From: Enterobacter pseudoroggenkampii
GTDB taxonomy: Bacteria; Pseudomonadota; Gammaproteobacteria; Enterobacterales; Enterobacteriaceae
Direction of reading: 5' to 3'
Length of the DNA stretch: 64,000 nt
Assembly: GCF_026420145.1 (NCBI RefSeq)
Contig: NZ_JAPMLV010000004.1
Coordinates: 186,001-250,000 of the forward strand
Part shown: positions 46,536-58,699 of the stretch, in pieces
How the letters are laid out: the number at the start of each line of letters is the position of its first letter
How positions within the stretch are numbered: position 1 is the first letter of the stretch
The notes under the pieces: model-generated
The model's database searches: none
What the model was told of the DNA's origin: nothing
Seen by the model: the letters and a program-made list of their open reading frames with translations, nothing else
Position numbers and translations under genes: made by a program

Positions 46536-48340
46536 TAGTAGACATCTCGCTGATAACGGCGCTCAACGCGCAGCTCACTTAAAAATTCGTCTGCCGCTTC
46601 GGCATCCATACCGCCGAATTCGGCAATCACTTCCAGCAAAGTCTGCTCAACGTCTTTCGCCATACGATTGGCGTCGCCGCAGACATAAATGTGGGCACCG
46701 TCATTGATCCAGCGCCACAGCTCTGCGCCCTGTGCGCGCAGCTTGTCTTGTACGTATACTTTTTCTTTCTGGTCGCGGGACCAGGCCAGGTCGATGCGGG
46801 TCAGAACGCCTTCTTTCACATAGCGCTGCCACTCAACCTGGTAGAGGAAATCTTCGGTAAAGTGCGGGTTGCCGAAGAAGAGCCAGTTTTTACCCGGCGC
46901 TTCATCTGCCGCGCGCTGCTGCATGAAGGCGCGGAACGGCGCAATGCCGGTGCCAGGGCCAATCATGATGACCGGGGTTTCCGGGTTTGCCGGCAGGCGG
47001 AAGTTGTCGTTGTGCTCGATAAAGACGCGCACTTCGCCCTCTTCTTCCACGCGATCCGCCAGGAAGCCTGATGCCCCACCCGTGCGGGCGCGGCCTTCGA
47101 TATCGTAGCGCACCACGCCGACGGTAACATGCACTTCACTCTCCACTTCAGCCTGGGAAGAGGCGATAGAGTACAGGCGCGGGGTGAGCGGGCGCAGCAG
47201 ACCGATCAGCGCATCGGCATCCAGCTGAGCCGGAGAGAAGCGCACCATATCGACAATCGGCGTCGTCGCGGCGTAATGCTGAAGCTTCGCTTTATCGCCC
47301 ACCAGCGGCAGCAGGGATTCGCTGCGCGTCAAGGTGGCATAGTTTTCGACGATATTCGGGGTGTTCACCGTCAGTTCGAAATGCCACTGCAGCGCCTCTG
47401 AAAGCGGCTGGGTTTTGCCGTCAACGGTGACAGGCTCGTCGCCTTTCAGCCACAGCAGCTCAACCAGTTCTTTCACCAGCGCCGGATCGTTCTGATACCA
47501 GATACCCAGCGCATCGCCCGGCTGATAGCGCAGGCCCGAGTCTCCCAGATCGATTTCGATATGGCGCACGTCTTTTTCCGAGTCGCGGCCGGTAATTTTC
47601 TGGTTCACCGACAGGCTCGCCGTCAGCGGCGCCTCTTTGGTGTACGGGCTGGTGTGGATGTCGTTAACAGCACCCGTCGCGGTGAACGCGGCCTGCGTCG
47701 ACGTCTCTTTCGGCACGCGCGCTTTTAACACCTCAACGATGCGTGCACGCCATTCGGCGGCGGCGGTCTGGTATTCGACATCCGCGTCAACGCGGTCCAG
47801 CAGACGCTCCGCGCCCAGTTCCGCCAGCCTGCTGTCGAAGTCTTTACCGGACTGGCAGAAGAATTCATAGGAGGTATCGCCCAGGCCAAACACGGCAAAC
47901 GCCGTGCCATCCAGCTTCGGCGCTTTTTTCGAGAACAGGAACTTGTGCAGGGCCACCGCTTCTTCTGCGGGTTCACCTTCACCCTGCGTTGAGGCCACAA
48001 CCACCAGCAGTTTTTCTGACGCGATTTGTTTGAATTTATAATCCCCGGCATTGACCAGGTTCACGTTCAGTTTGGCGGCCAGCAGGTCGTCACGCAGCGC
48101 CTCGGCCACGCGGCGGGCATTGCCCGTCTGCGAGGCGGAAATCAGGGTAATGGCCGGAATTTCAACGGCCGTTACCGGTGCACCTGCCACGGCGCCAGGC
48201 TGCTGATTGAGCATTCCCCAGAAATAACCGGAGACCCAGGCAAGCTGAGTGGGAGAAAAATCAGAGGTGGCAGCCTGAAGGCGCGCCAGTTGCTCCGGGT
48301 TCAGAGGAAGCAAATTTGAAGGTGGGGCCTGTGTTGTCAT
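46535..48340 (-). CDS. cysJ: CysJ, sulfite reductase flavoprotein subunit
   Basis: The 601-residue flavoprotein has a flavodoxin domain ([20 protein letters not shown], residues about 68-87). An FAD-binding region (RLYSIASSQ) and NADPH domain ([21 protein letters not shown]) follow, and it ends in RRYQRDVY. It moves electrons from NADPH to CysI. First gene of cysJIH; its promoter lies in the 306-bp gap to queD. Confidence 0.98.
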   Translation of the reverse strand: MTTQAPPSNLLPLNPEQLARLQAATSDFSPTQLAWVSGYFWGMLNQQPGAVAGAPVTAVEIPAITLISASQTGNARRVAEALRDDLLAAKLNVNLVNAGDYKFKQIASEKLLVVVASTQGEGEPAEEAVALHKFLFSKKAPKLDGTAFAVFGLGDTSYEFFCQSGKDFDSRLAELGAERLLDRVDADVEYQTAAAEWRARIVEVLKARVPKETSTQAAFTATGAVNDIHTSPYTKEAPLTASLSVNQKITGRDSEKDVRHIEIDLGDSGLRYQPGDALGIWYQNDPALVKELVELLWLKGDEPVTVDGKTQPLSEALQWHFELTVNTPNIVENYATLTRSESLLPLVGDKAKLQHYAATTPIVDMVRFSPAQLDADALIGLLRPLTPRLYSIASSQAEVESEVHVTVGVVRYDIEGRARTGGASGFLADRVEEEGEVRVFIEHNDNFRLPANPETPVIMIGPGTGIAPFRAFMQQRAADEAPGKNWLFFGNPHFTEDFLYQVEWQRYVKEGVLTRIDLAWSRDQKEKVYVQDKLRAQGAELWRWINDGAHIYVCGDANRMAKDVEQTLLEVIAEFGGMDAEAADEFLSELRVERRYQRDVY

Positions 48341-48646
48341 GCGTCGTTATGTTCCAGTAGCCAAGCGGACTTTAAGCGAATAAATCCAAACTGAAGATAA
48401 GGTTAACGGCGAGGATAATAACAATTAAAGAAGGGATGGAAATAATAAATAACCAAATGGACTAACCTGTTTTGGTTGTCATGCTTAGCGATAAAACCGA
48501 TTAATTAACCCTCTGAAAATTATCGATAAAAACAACAAAAAACGCCTCTTAATGAGACGCCTGGCTTCAGAGCCGTTTTAGTTAATGCTAAAAATTGTGC
48601 TTTCCGGTACTATGCGGCGGTTTTTTCCGCATTACTGAGAGCGATC
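48341..48646. promoter_or_regulatory. AT-rich 306-bp gap between divergent cysJ and queD
   Basis: No reading frame of note. It must hold the cysJ promoter (reverse) and the queD promoter (forward). A TACTAT hexamer at 48608-48613 could be the queD -10, but no good -35 is seen. A terminator-like hairpin on the reverse strand lies at 48531-48559. No riboswitch was recognised. Confidence 0.5.
48531..48559 (-). terminator. Orphan terminator-like hairpin, reverse strand
   Basis: On the reverse strand CGTCTC, loop ATTAA, GAGGCG (one G-U pair), then TTTTTT and GTTGTTTTT. It lies about 190 bp upstream of cysJ and downstream of the antisense side of queD. No reverse-strand gene is known to end here. 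Confidence 0.45.
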
Positions 48647-49009
48647 ATGTCCACCACACTGTTTAAAGATTTCACCTTCGAAGCCGCCCACCACCTTCCG
48701 CATGTTCCAGAAGGACATAAATGCGGCCGTCTGCACGGGCATTCGTTCATGGTGCGTCTTGAGATCACCGGTGAAGTTGATCCGCATACCGGTTGGATCA
48801 TGGATTTTGCCGAGCTGAAGGCGGCGTTTAAGCCGACCTACGATCGTCTGGATCACTACTACCTGAATGAGATCCCGGGCCTTGAAAACCCGACCAGTGA
48901 AGTGCTGGCAAAATGGATTTGGGATCAGATGAAGCCGCTGGTACCGCTGCTGAGCGCGGTGATGATCAAAGAGACCTGCACGGCAGGCTGCGTGTATCGC
49001 GGAGAGTGA
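48647..49009 (+). CDS. queD: QueD, 6-carboxytetrahydropterin synthase
   Basis: The 120-residue PTPS-family enzyme has zinc histidines in FEAAHHLP and GRLHGHSF. The catalytic Cys is in [11 protein letters not shown] (residue 27). It performs the second step of queuosine precursor synthesis. Matches E. coli QueD; one extra His at 'AAHHLP'. Together with QueE nearby on the other strand it supplies preQ0. Confidence 0.97.
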   Translation: MSTTLFKDFTFEAAHHLPHVPEGHKCGRLHGHSFMVRLEITGEVDPHTGWIMDFAELKAAFKPTYDRLDHYYLNEIPGLENPTSEVLAKWIWDQMKPLVPLLSAVMIKETCTAGCVYRGE

Positions 49010-49013
49010 TGCT

Positions 49014-49097
49014 TGCCGGGTGGCGCTGACGCCTGCCCGGTCGACAAGAGCATCGAACCATAGGCCCGGTAAGCGCTCGCGCCACCGGGCTTTTTTT
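49014..49097. repeat. REP pair with terminator T-run between queD and queE
   Basis: GCCGGGTGGCGCTGACGCCTGCCCGG (49014-49039) and inverted GGCCCGGTAAGCGCTCGCG...CACCGGGC (49063-49090) followed by seven T (49091-49097). It lies between the convergent gene ends and probably terminates queD. Confidence 0.8.
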
Positions 49098-49767
49098 ATG
49101 CAATATTCAGATACTTGTGCGTCTGCATCGACAGGCGCCAGTTGCGCGCAATACAGGTTTCAATGCACAGGCGCGTCGCGTCATCTTTCTGGCTGATCGG
49201 CTGAAGCGCAATGACGCGCTGCTTTTCATCCGTCAGCGTGGCCAGCAGTTCATCCAGCGCTTCGATATCACGCACGCGCCCTACCGGGTGCTTAATCTCA
49301 TCCGCGCGTTCCAGCGCCTGAGACAGCACGTCATACCCGCCGCGCATATTCACTTTTGGCGATACCGTCACCCAGGTCGTGTGTGAACAGCGCACTTCAT
49401 GGGTGCCGCTGGTTTCAATCTGGCAGCTGTAGCCGTTCTTTTCGAGCAGCTCGGTCAGCGGCGTCAGATCGTGGATGCAGGGTTCACCGCCGGTGATCAC
49501 AACGTGGCGCGCCGTCCAGCCCTGACGACCAATAATGGCCAGCAGATCTTCGGAACTGCCCGCGCCCCACTTATCGCTCTCTTTGGTTTTCGCCAGAATG
49601 CTAAACAGCGACACTTCCCGATCTGCGAGCTTATCCCACGTATGTTTGGTATCACACCAGGCACAGCCAACCGGGCATCCCTGTAAACGAATGAAAATAG
49701 CGGGAACGCCGGTAAAGTAACCCTCGCCTTGCAGGGTCTGGAACATCTCGTTAATCGGGTACTGCAT
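49096..49767 (-). CDS. queE: QueE, 7-carboxy-7-deazaguanine synthase
   Basis: The 223-residue radical SAM enzyme has the variant cluster motif CPVGCAWCDTKHTW (residues about 31-44), with SAM-binding VITGGEPCIHDL. It ring-contracts 6-carboxytetrahydropterin to CDG. The start is taken at ATG 49767 (MQYPINEMF, as in E. coli) with TGAG six bases before; an ATG two codons upstream is possible. Confidence 0.96.
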   Translation of the reverse strand: MQYPINEMFQTLQGEGYFTGVPAIFIRLQGCPVGCAWCDTKHTWDKLADREVSLFSILAKTKESDKWGAGSSEDLLAIIGRQGWTARHVVITGGEPCIHDLTPLTELLEKNGYSCQIETSGTHEVRCSHTTWVTVSPKVNMRGGYDVLSQALERADEIKHPVGRVRDIEALDELLATLTDEKQRVIALQPISQKDDATRLCIETCIARNWRLSMQTHKYLNIA

Positions 49768-49821
49768 AGTCATCTCAGTAAAGGGGATAAACGATAAGTA
49801 TCGCAGATCCCCGCCGGATGG

Positions 49822-50529
49822 TCATGCTCCATCGGTGCTTTGCGCGCCAATCGCCGCCATAAACCGTTCCGTGATTTGCTGTGGGCGGGTGATCGCACCG
49901 CCGACGACGACCGTATGCGCGCCCAGCGCCAGGCATCTGGCCGCGCGTTCAGGCGTATCCACGTTGCCTTCGGCAACCACGGGAACCGTCACGGCCGCCA
50001 GCACCGCTTTCAGGAACGCGCAGTCATTGTCAGGCAATGTATGACCCTCGGTTTCAGCCGTGTAGCCGTAAAGCGTGGTGCCGACGCAGTCAAAGCCCAG
50101 CGCCTGCGCCGTCACGGCTTCGTCCACGGAGGCGATATCCGCCATCAGCCGCACCGCGGGATAGCGTGAGCGGATGCGCGAGACCAGCGTTTCCAGGGAT
50201 TCTCCGCCGGGACGCGCCCGCGCCGTCGCATCAAGCGCAATGATTTCCGGAGAGACGGTCATGAGCTCATCCACCTCTTTCATCGTGGCGGTGATAAACA
50301 CCTCGCTTTCCGGGTAATCCCGTTTGATGATGCCGATGACCGGCAAAGAGACCTGCTGCTTAATGGCCTCGATATCTACCACGCTGTTGGCACGAATTGC
50401 AGCGGCCCCGCCCTGCGCCGCCGCCAGCGCCATCCGCGACATAATAAACGGGCTATGCAGCGGTTCATTCTCCAGCGCCTGACAGGAGACGACCAGTTTT
50501 CCCTTCAGGTTATCCAGTACAGTTTTCAT
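49822..50529 (-). CDS. NanE-type N-acetylmannosamine-6-phosphate 2-epimerase
   Basis: The 235-residue TIM-barrel protein of the NanE family starts [19 protein letters not shown]. Conserved motifs are [18 protein letters not shown] with catalytic Lys/Asp region, and [12 protein letters not shown]. It converts ManNAc-6-P to GlcNAc-6-P. The stop of the PTS gene and this start share one base, so they form an operon. No nanK or nanA is nearby, so the sugar is probably phosphorylated by the PTS. Whether it is the only nanE in the genome is unknown. Confidence 0.88.
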   Translation of the reverse strand: MKTVLDNLKGKLVVSCQALENEPLHSPFIMSRMALAAAQGGAAAIRANSVVDIEAIKQQVSLPVIGIIKRDYPESEVFITATMKEVDELMTVSPEIIALDATARARPGGESLETLVSRIRSRYPAVRLMADIASVDEAVTAQALGFDCVGTTLYGYTAETEGHTLPDNDCAFLKAVLAAVTVPVVAEGNVDTPERAARCLALGAHTVVVGGAITRPQQITERFMAAIGAQSTDGA

Positions 50530-52088
50530 TACGATAAGATCTCTTCCACTTCGTTTTTGATAATCGTGACATGCGGGCCATAAATGACCTGAACACCGTT
50601 ACCGCGCACGATAACGCCGCGCGCCCCGGTGGCTTTCAGCGCCGCGTCATTCACCTTGCTGCCGTCCTTCACCGTGACGCGAAGACGCGTGGCGCAGCAG
50701 TCCACCTCGTCCAGATTGTCTTTTCCGCCCAATCCGGCGATTACCGCAACGGCGCGCTCGCTCTGCGAGAAGGTCACTTCATTGGTCATCGCCTCCTTTT
50801 CCCGACCCGGCGTAGCAAAATCAAAGCGGTTAATCAGATAGCGGAAGGTGAAGTAGTAAAGGAAGAACCACGGCACGCCGACCAGCGGAACGAACATCCA
50901 GTTGGTTTTGGCCTCCCCCTGCAAAATGCCGAACAGCACGAAGTCGATAAAACCGCCGGAGAAGGTTTGCCCGATGGTGATATGCAGCATGTGTGCAAGC
51001 ATGAACGCCAGCCCGTCAAACAGCGCATGAATGACGTAAAGCACCGGTGCAATAAACAGGAACGAGAATTCGATAGGCTCGGTAATCCCGGTCAGGAACG
51101 AGGTTAACGCGGCAGAAAGCAGCAGTCCGGCAACGCGCTTTTTGTTCTCGGGTTTTGCCGTGTGGTACATCGCCAGGCACGCGCCGAGCAGGCCAAACAT
51201 CATCGTAATAAAGCGCCCGGACATGAAGCGTGACGTGCCTTCGTAAAACTGACGCGTGGTAGGATCGGCCAGTTGGGCGAAGAAGATCCGCTGCGTGCCT
51301 TCCACCAGATGACCGTTGACGATTTCACTGCCGCCAAGCGCGGTGGTCCAGAACGGCAGATAGAAGATGTGGTGCAAACCAAACGGGCCCAGCATGCGGA
51401 GAATAAAGCCGTACAGCAGGGTGCCCAGATAACCGGTGGCATCCACCAGCCCGCCCAGACCAAAAATCAGCTTCTGGAAATGCGGCCAGACCACGGTCAT
51501 GAGCGCACCGACGAGGATCGCCGCCAGGGAGCTGATAATAGGAACAAAGCGCGAGCCGCCAAAGAATCCGAGGAACTGCGGAAGCGCTATTTTATTAAAC
51601 CGATGATGGAGCGTGCAGGTCACCAGACCAATCACCACGCCGCCAAACACACCGGTTTCCAGCGTCTGAATGCCCAGCGTCATGCCCTGCCCCACGGCGC
51701 CCGGGTTGTCGTGCGCCAGTTTGCCAGTGAGGATCAGCAGCGCGTTAATGGTGGCATTCATCACCAGAAACGCGAGTAATGCCGCCAGCCCGGCCGTACC
51801 CTTATCGCTTTTTGCCAGCCCTACGGCCACCCCAACGGCAAACAGCACCGAGAGGTTCGCAAACACGATGGATCCTGCGCTGCTCATGATGGTGAAAATG
51901 GCCTGAAGCCAGCCCACATCTAAAAACGGATAAGCCGCCAGCGTATTGGGATTCGATAACGCGCCGCCTATCCCCAGCAGCAGACCCGCCGCAGGCAACA
52001 CGGCAATCGGCAACATAAAGGATTTGCCAAAGCGCTGCGCTTTTTCAAACCATCCCCCTGAAGAAGCCCCACTGAATATTTGCATCAT
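50529..52088 (-). CDS. PTS EIICB permease, glucose/N-acetylglucosamine family
   Basis: The 519-residue protein has an N-terminal EIIC domain with many helices ([23 protein letters not shown] at residues 23-45, and the sugar loop [18 protein letters not shown]). A C-terminal EIIB domain has the phosphorylation site [12 protein letters not shown]. There is no EIIA. Domain order and the loop resemble PtsG/NagE/MurP. With NanE downstream, N-acetylmannosamine or a related amino sugar is the likely substrate. ATG at 52088 is followed by a second ATG; GGGG lies nine bases upstream. Confidence 0.88.
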   Translation of the reverse strand: MMQIFSGASSGGWFEKAQRFGKSFMLPIAVLPAAGLLLGIGGALSNPNTLAAYPFLDVGWLQAIFTIMSSAGSIVFANLSVLFAVGVAVGLAKSDKGTAGLAALLAFLVMNATINALLILTGKLAHDNPGAVGQGMTLGIQTLETGVFGGVVIGLVTCTLHHRFNKIALPQFLGFFGGSRFVPIISSLAAILVGALMTVVWPHFQKLIFGLGGLVDATGYLGTLLYGFILRMLGPFGLHHIFYLPFWTTALGGSEIVNGHLVEGTQRIFFAQLADPTTRQFYEGTSRFMSGRFITMMFGLLGACLAMYHTAKPENKKRVAGLLLSAALTSFLTGITEPIEFSFLFIAPVLYVIHALFDGLAFMLAHMLHITIGQTFSGGFIDFVLFGILQGEAKTNWMFVPLVGVPWFFLYYFTFRYLINRFDFATPGREKEAMTNEVTFSQSERAVAVIAGLGGKDNLDEVDCCATRLRVTVKDGSKVNDAALKATGARGVIVRGNGVQVIYGPHVTIIKNEVEEILS

Positions 52089-52111
52089 TTTTTCATCCCC
52101 CCATTAAACGA

Positions 52112-52155
52112 TGAAAATTTTTACCATACAAATATTCAATAGTGAAAATTACCAT
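52112..52155. promoter_or_regulatory. Direct repeat TGAAAATT...ACCAT, PTS-RpiR gap
   Basis: TGAAAATTTTTACCAT (52112-52127) and TGAAAATTACCAT (52143-52155) lie 31 bp apart, 24 bp upstream of the PTS start. Possible half-sites of the divergent RpiR-type regulator. Confidence 0.4.
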
Positions 52156-52253
52156 CAAAAACCAGGACGACGATCATACTTTTTCAAAATGACTGGCATC
52201 TTTCCCCCGCTTTCCGCCACACTAGTCGCAGAGAAACGCATTAAGGATCGAGC

Positions 52254-53078
52254 ATGTCAGACCATGAAAACCTGCTGCTGAAGCTACGCCAGGAGGCTTC
52301 CGGGTACAGCCCAACACAACAAAAACTCGGTGAATTTGTCCTCAGCGATCCTGCCCGGGTGCTCTACCTGACGATCACCGAGCTGGCGCGCGAGAGCCAC
52401 ACCAGCGAGGCCAGCGTCACGCGTCTTTGCCGTACGCTGGGCTGCAAAGGCTATAACGAATTTAAAATGGCGCTTGCGCTGGATATTCAGCAGGGCCAGC
52501 CCGCGCGTCAGGCGGGAGATGAGATTGATAACGTCGTGGATGAGTCGGTGCAGGCTTTGCAGGATACCGCCAGACTCCTCGACCGCACGCTGCTTGAAAA
52601 GGCGGCGCTGGCGCTGCACCAGGCACAATCCGTGCAAATTTATGGCGTCGCGGCCAGCGCGATCCTTGGGGAGTATCTGCACTACAAGCTGTTGCGTCTG
52701 GGCAAACCCGCACAGCTGTTTAGCGATATGCACCGCGCGGCCATGAATGCGACAACGCTTTCGAAAGAGACGCTGGTTGTGGCCATCTCCAGTTCGGGTT
52801 CAACGCGGGATTTACTCCACGTGGTGAAGCTTGCCCGCAAGCGCGGCGTTAAGGTTCTGGCACTCAGCAATACGCCCCGCAGCCCGCTGGCGTCCCTGAG
52901 CGACATGTTGCTGGTGGCTGCCAAACCAGAGGGACCCCTTAGCGCAGGCGCACTCAATGCTAAGGTTGGGGTGATGCTGCTGGTCGAGCTGCTGACCACG
53001 TCCATGATTGCGCTGGATGGTCATTACGGCGACGTTAGCCAACAAACAGCCAGCGCTACGCTTCCTCTGTTACTCTAA
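52254..53078 (+). CDS. RpiR/MurR-family transcriptional regulator with SIS domain
   Basis: The 274-residue protein has an N-terminal HTH_6 domain (TITELARESHTSEASVTRLCRTLGCKGYNEFKMALALDI split near residues 41-80). A SIS sugar-phosphate-binding domain follows (VQIYGVAASAILGEYLHYKL; VVAISSSGSTRDLLHVVKLA). It probably senses ManNAc-6-P or GlcNAc-6-P and controls the divergent PTS-nanE operon. AAGGATCG precedes the ATG. Confidence 0.9.
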   Translation: MSDHENLLLKLRQEASGYSPTQQKLGEFVLSDPARVLYLTITELARESHTSEASVTRLCRTLGCKGYNEFKMALALDIQQGQPARQAGDEIDNVVDESVQALQDTARLLDRTLLEKAALALHQAQSVQIYGVAASAILGEYLHYKLLRLGKPAQLFSDMHRAAMNATTLSKETLVVAISSSGSTRDLLHVVKLARKRGVKVLALSNTPRSPLASLSDMLLVAAKPEGPLSAGALNAKVGVMLLVELLTTSMIALDGHYGDVSQQTASATLPLLL

Positions 53079-53085
53079 AAATCCT

Positions 53086-53116
53086 TCGCAGGCTAAATAA
53101 AATAGCCTGCGATTTA
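53086..53116 (+). terminator. Terminator after the RpiR-type gene
   Basis: TCGCAGGCTA (53086-53095), 7-base loop, TAGCCTGCGA (53103-53112), then TTTA. Perfect 10-bp arms but a short T-run. Confidence 0.7.
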
Positions 53117-53436
53117 TGCCGTCTGATTTTAGTTAAGTGGCGTTTAAATCATTTATTTGATAAATGTTTGGTGTAACAAATTATTATATTTATTACATTT
53201 TGAATTAAGTTTACCGTTCGGGCGCGTCTCTATAAAAAACATTAAATTCAATAAGTTAAAATTTAAATTTTAATAGAGTGAATTTTTACCCTTCCGCTAA
53301 TGTCCAAAATATCCGCCCGATTTCCTTTCCTTAAAATAAGCTTAAGATGCTGTCGGTTTCGGCGATTTATTATTTAAATGCCGTTTACTTTTGCACGCCT
53401 ACAATCCGCCTCATCAATCATAATGAGACGGTATTA
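53117..53436. other. AT-rich 320-bp spacer before the SDR gene
   Basis: Much more AT-rich than its surroundings, with no supported gene. It contains the perfect 18-bp palindrome TTAAAATTTAAATTTTAA (53256-53273). It should carry the promoter of the SDR gene. Composition suggests H-NS binding or horizontally acquired DNA; both are inferences. Confidence 0.6.
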
Positions 53437-54546
53437 ATGAAGATGTTATTGATTACAGGCGTGACCGGATTTCTGGGCGGTGCAGTTCTTGAAAAAATCC
53501 TGACCAACGATCAATCCGTAGAACTCCTTTTGCTCGCGCGTGCCGGCGATCCGCAGAGCGGGCTGGAGCGCGTGCTGGAGAATATGCGCAAGTTCAACGT
53601 TCCTGAGGACAAACTGGCCTCCCTGACGGTGGATAATATCCTGATTGGCGACCTCAGCCAGCCTGAAGCCTTCCTGAACGATCCCCGTCTGGATAGGGTC
53701 ACGCATGTGGTGAACTGTGCGGCCGTCGCCTCATTTGGTAACAACCCGCTGATCTGGAAGGTCAACGTTGAAGGTACGCTCGCGCTGGCACGCCGTATGG
53801 AGCAGGTCACAGGACTGCAGCGTTTCCTCCATGTCGGCACCGCGATGTCATGCACGCCGGAGCAGGATTCCCTGGTAGCCGAAAGCGCTGAATTCAGAGA
53901 GAATGCTGAACACCTGGTGGAATACACGTTTTCGAAGTCAACCATCGAACAGCTGATGCGCCAGGAGTGTCCGAACCTGCCGCTGCTCATCGCCCGTCCG
54001 TCCATCGTCGTCGGCCATACCCGTCACGGCTGCACACCGTCGAGCAGCATTTTCTGGGTCTTTAGCATGGGCCTGATGCTGCAGAAGTTTATGTGCTCAA
54101 TGGAAGACCGGATCGACGTTGTTCCGGTGGATTATTGCGCCGACGCGATGTTAATGCTGCTCAACAGCAACGCGCGTCCGGGAGAAGTGGTACACATTTC
54201 TGCGGGAGAAGAGAACAGCGTTCGCTTTGCGGATATCGATCAGGCAATGGCGCAGGCGCTGGAGAAAGCCCCCGTAGGTGATAAGTATGCGCAGGTCAGC
54301 TACGAAACGCTGGTCAGAATGCGTCGCGAGCTGAAACATATTTTTGGGCCGTGCAACGAACGTCTGATGCTGAAAGCCATGCGGTTATACGGTGCGTTTG
54401 CCACGCTTAACGTGCGCTTCAGCAACGATAAGCTGCTGAGCATGGGGATGCCGAAGCCACCCCGGTTTACGGATTATATCGCCCGCTGCGTGCAAACCAC
54501 TCAGGGGCTGACCATTCCGGAGCAAATGGCGGTTGATTTTAAATAG
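53437..54546 (+). CDS. Thioester-reductase-like extended SDR protein
   Basis: The 369-residue protein starts MKMLLITGVTGFLGGAVLEK with the NAD(P)-binding GxxGxxG at residues 8-14. The catalytic Tyr-Lys pair is in YTFSK. It belongs to the NAD_binding_4/thioester reductase family (as in acyl-CoA reductases and NRPS terminal R domains, or GDP-sugar epimerase relatives) but stands alone without carrier or synthetase domains. Start ATG 53437 is preferred over the frame from 53347, which lies in AT-rich noncoding DNA; GAGACGG is upstream. Substrate unknown. Not in E. coli K-12 at this site. Confidence 0.75.
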   Translation: MKMLLITGVTGFLGGAVLEKILTNDQSVELLLLARAGDPQSGLERVLENMRKFNVPEDKLASLTVDNILIGDLSQPEAFLNDPRLDRVTHVVNCAAVASFGNNPLIWKVNVEGTLALARRMEQVTGLQRFLHVGTAMSCTPEQDSLVAESAEFRENAEHLVEYTFSKSTIEQLMRQECPNLPLLIARPSIVVGHTRHGCTPSSSIFWVFSMGLMLQKFMCSMEDRIDVVPVDYCADAMLMLLNSNARPGEVVHISAGEENSVRFADIDQAMAQALEKAPVGDKYAQVSYETLVRMRRELKHIFGPCNERLMLKAMRLYGAFATLNVRFSNDKLLSMGMPKPPRFTDYIARCVQTTQGLTIPEQMAVDFK

Positions 54547-54552
54547 CAAAAA

Positions 54553-54585
54553 AAAATGCCAGTCATTCGACTGGCATTTTCGTTT
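54553..54585. terminator. Bidirectional terminator between SDR gene and eno
   Basis: AAAATGCCAGTC (54553-54564), loop ATTC, GACTGGCATTTT (54569-54580), then CGTTTT; an A-run precedes it. Serves both the SDR gene and eno. Confidence 0.9.
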
Positions 54586-54599
54586 TAAGGCTTAGGCGA

Positions 54600-55970
<1,371 letters not shown>

Positions 55971-55980
55971 CTAACTTTTT

Positions 55981-57841
<1,861 letters not shown>

Positions 57842-58633
57842 TTAGAGATCAGATTCCTGGCGCTTTACTTCCTGCCAGACTTCTTCCATTGCTTCGAGGT
57901 CAATACCGCTCATTTCCAGGCCTCGCGAAGCGACAATCCGCTCAACTTCGCGAAAGCGTCGTTCGAATTTTAAGTTGGCTTTTTGCAGGGCGGTTTCCGC
58001 TTTTACACCCAGGTGGCGAGAAAGATTGACGGTCGCAAACAGCAGGTCGCCCATCTCTTCCTCAAGCTTTGCTTCATCCACCACCGCCTGCTGCGCTTCG
58101 TGCATGACTTCATCAATCTCTTCGTGCACTTTATCCAGCACCGGGCCGAGGGAGGTCCAGTCAAAACCGACGGCGGAGCAGCGTTTCTGGATTTTATGTG
58201 CGCGCATCAGCGCGGGCAGGCTCAGCGGAATATCATCCAGCGCGGAGTGCTGGGATTTTTCCGCCCGCTCGGCGCTTTTGATCTGCTCCCAGCGGGCCAG
58301 CACCTCGGTGCTGTTCCCTGCGGTGGCATCGCCAAAAATATGGGGATGACGGCGCTCAAGCTTGTCGCTGATGGCAGCGCAGATATCGTCAAAGTTAAAG
58401 CGCCCTTCTTCCTGCGCCATCTGCGCGTAGAACACCACCTGGAACAGCAGATCGCCCAGTTCACCGCGCAGGTCGTCAAAATCTTCACGGGAAATGGCGT
58501 CCAGCACCTCGTAGGTCTCTTCAAGGGTGTACGGGGCTATGGTGGCGAAAGTCTGCTCTTTGTCCCACGGGCAGCCGTTTTCCGGGTCGCGCAGGCGTTT
58601 CATGATGCCGAGCAGGCGGTCGATTTGAGTCAT
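57842..58633 (-). CDS. mazG: MazG, nucleoside triphosphate pyrophosphohydrolase
   Basis: The 263-residue all-alpha NTP pyrophosphohydrolase has tandem MazG domains. Metal-binding EExxE patterns appear in LEETYEVLDAI...LRGELGDLLFQVVF and in VHEEIDEVMHEA...LEEEMGDLLFATVNLSR. It removes aberrant NTPs and can lower ppGpp. In E. coli it is downstream of mazEF; here it follows relA directly, 66 bp away, with a REP between. Confidence 0.97.
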   Translation of the reverse strand: MTQIDRLLGIMKRLRDPENGCPWDKEQTFATIAPYTLEETYEVLDAISREDFDDLRGELGDLLFQVVFYAQMAQEEGRFNFDDICAAISDKLERRHPHIFGDATAGNSTEVLARWEQIKSAERAEKSQHSALDDIPLSLPALMRAHKIQKRCSAVGFDWTSLGPVLDKVHEEIDEVMHEAQQAVVDEAKLEEEMGDLLFATVNLSRHLGVKAETALQKANLKFERRFREVERIVASRGLEMSGIDLEAMEEVWQEVKRQESDL

Positions 58634-58655
58634 AGTACTGTCCTGATGAAAAAAT

Positions 58656-58687
58656 GCCGGGTGGCGGCGTTGCCTTACCCGGCCTAC
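58656..58687. repeat. REP element between relA and mazG
   Basis: GCCGGGTGGCGGC...CTTACCCGGCCTAC, the inverted form of the REP at 4653-4684. It occupies the gap where E. coli has mazEF. Confidence 0.85.
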
Positions 58688-58699
58688 GTAAGAGGATGT

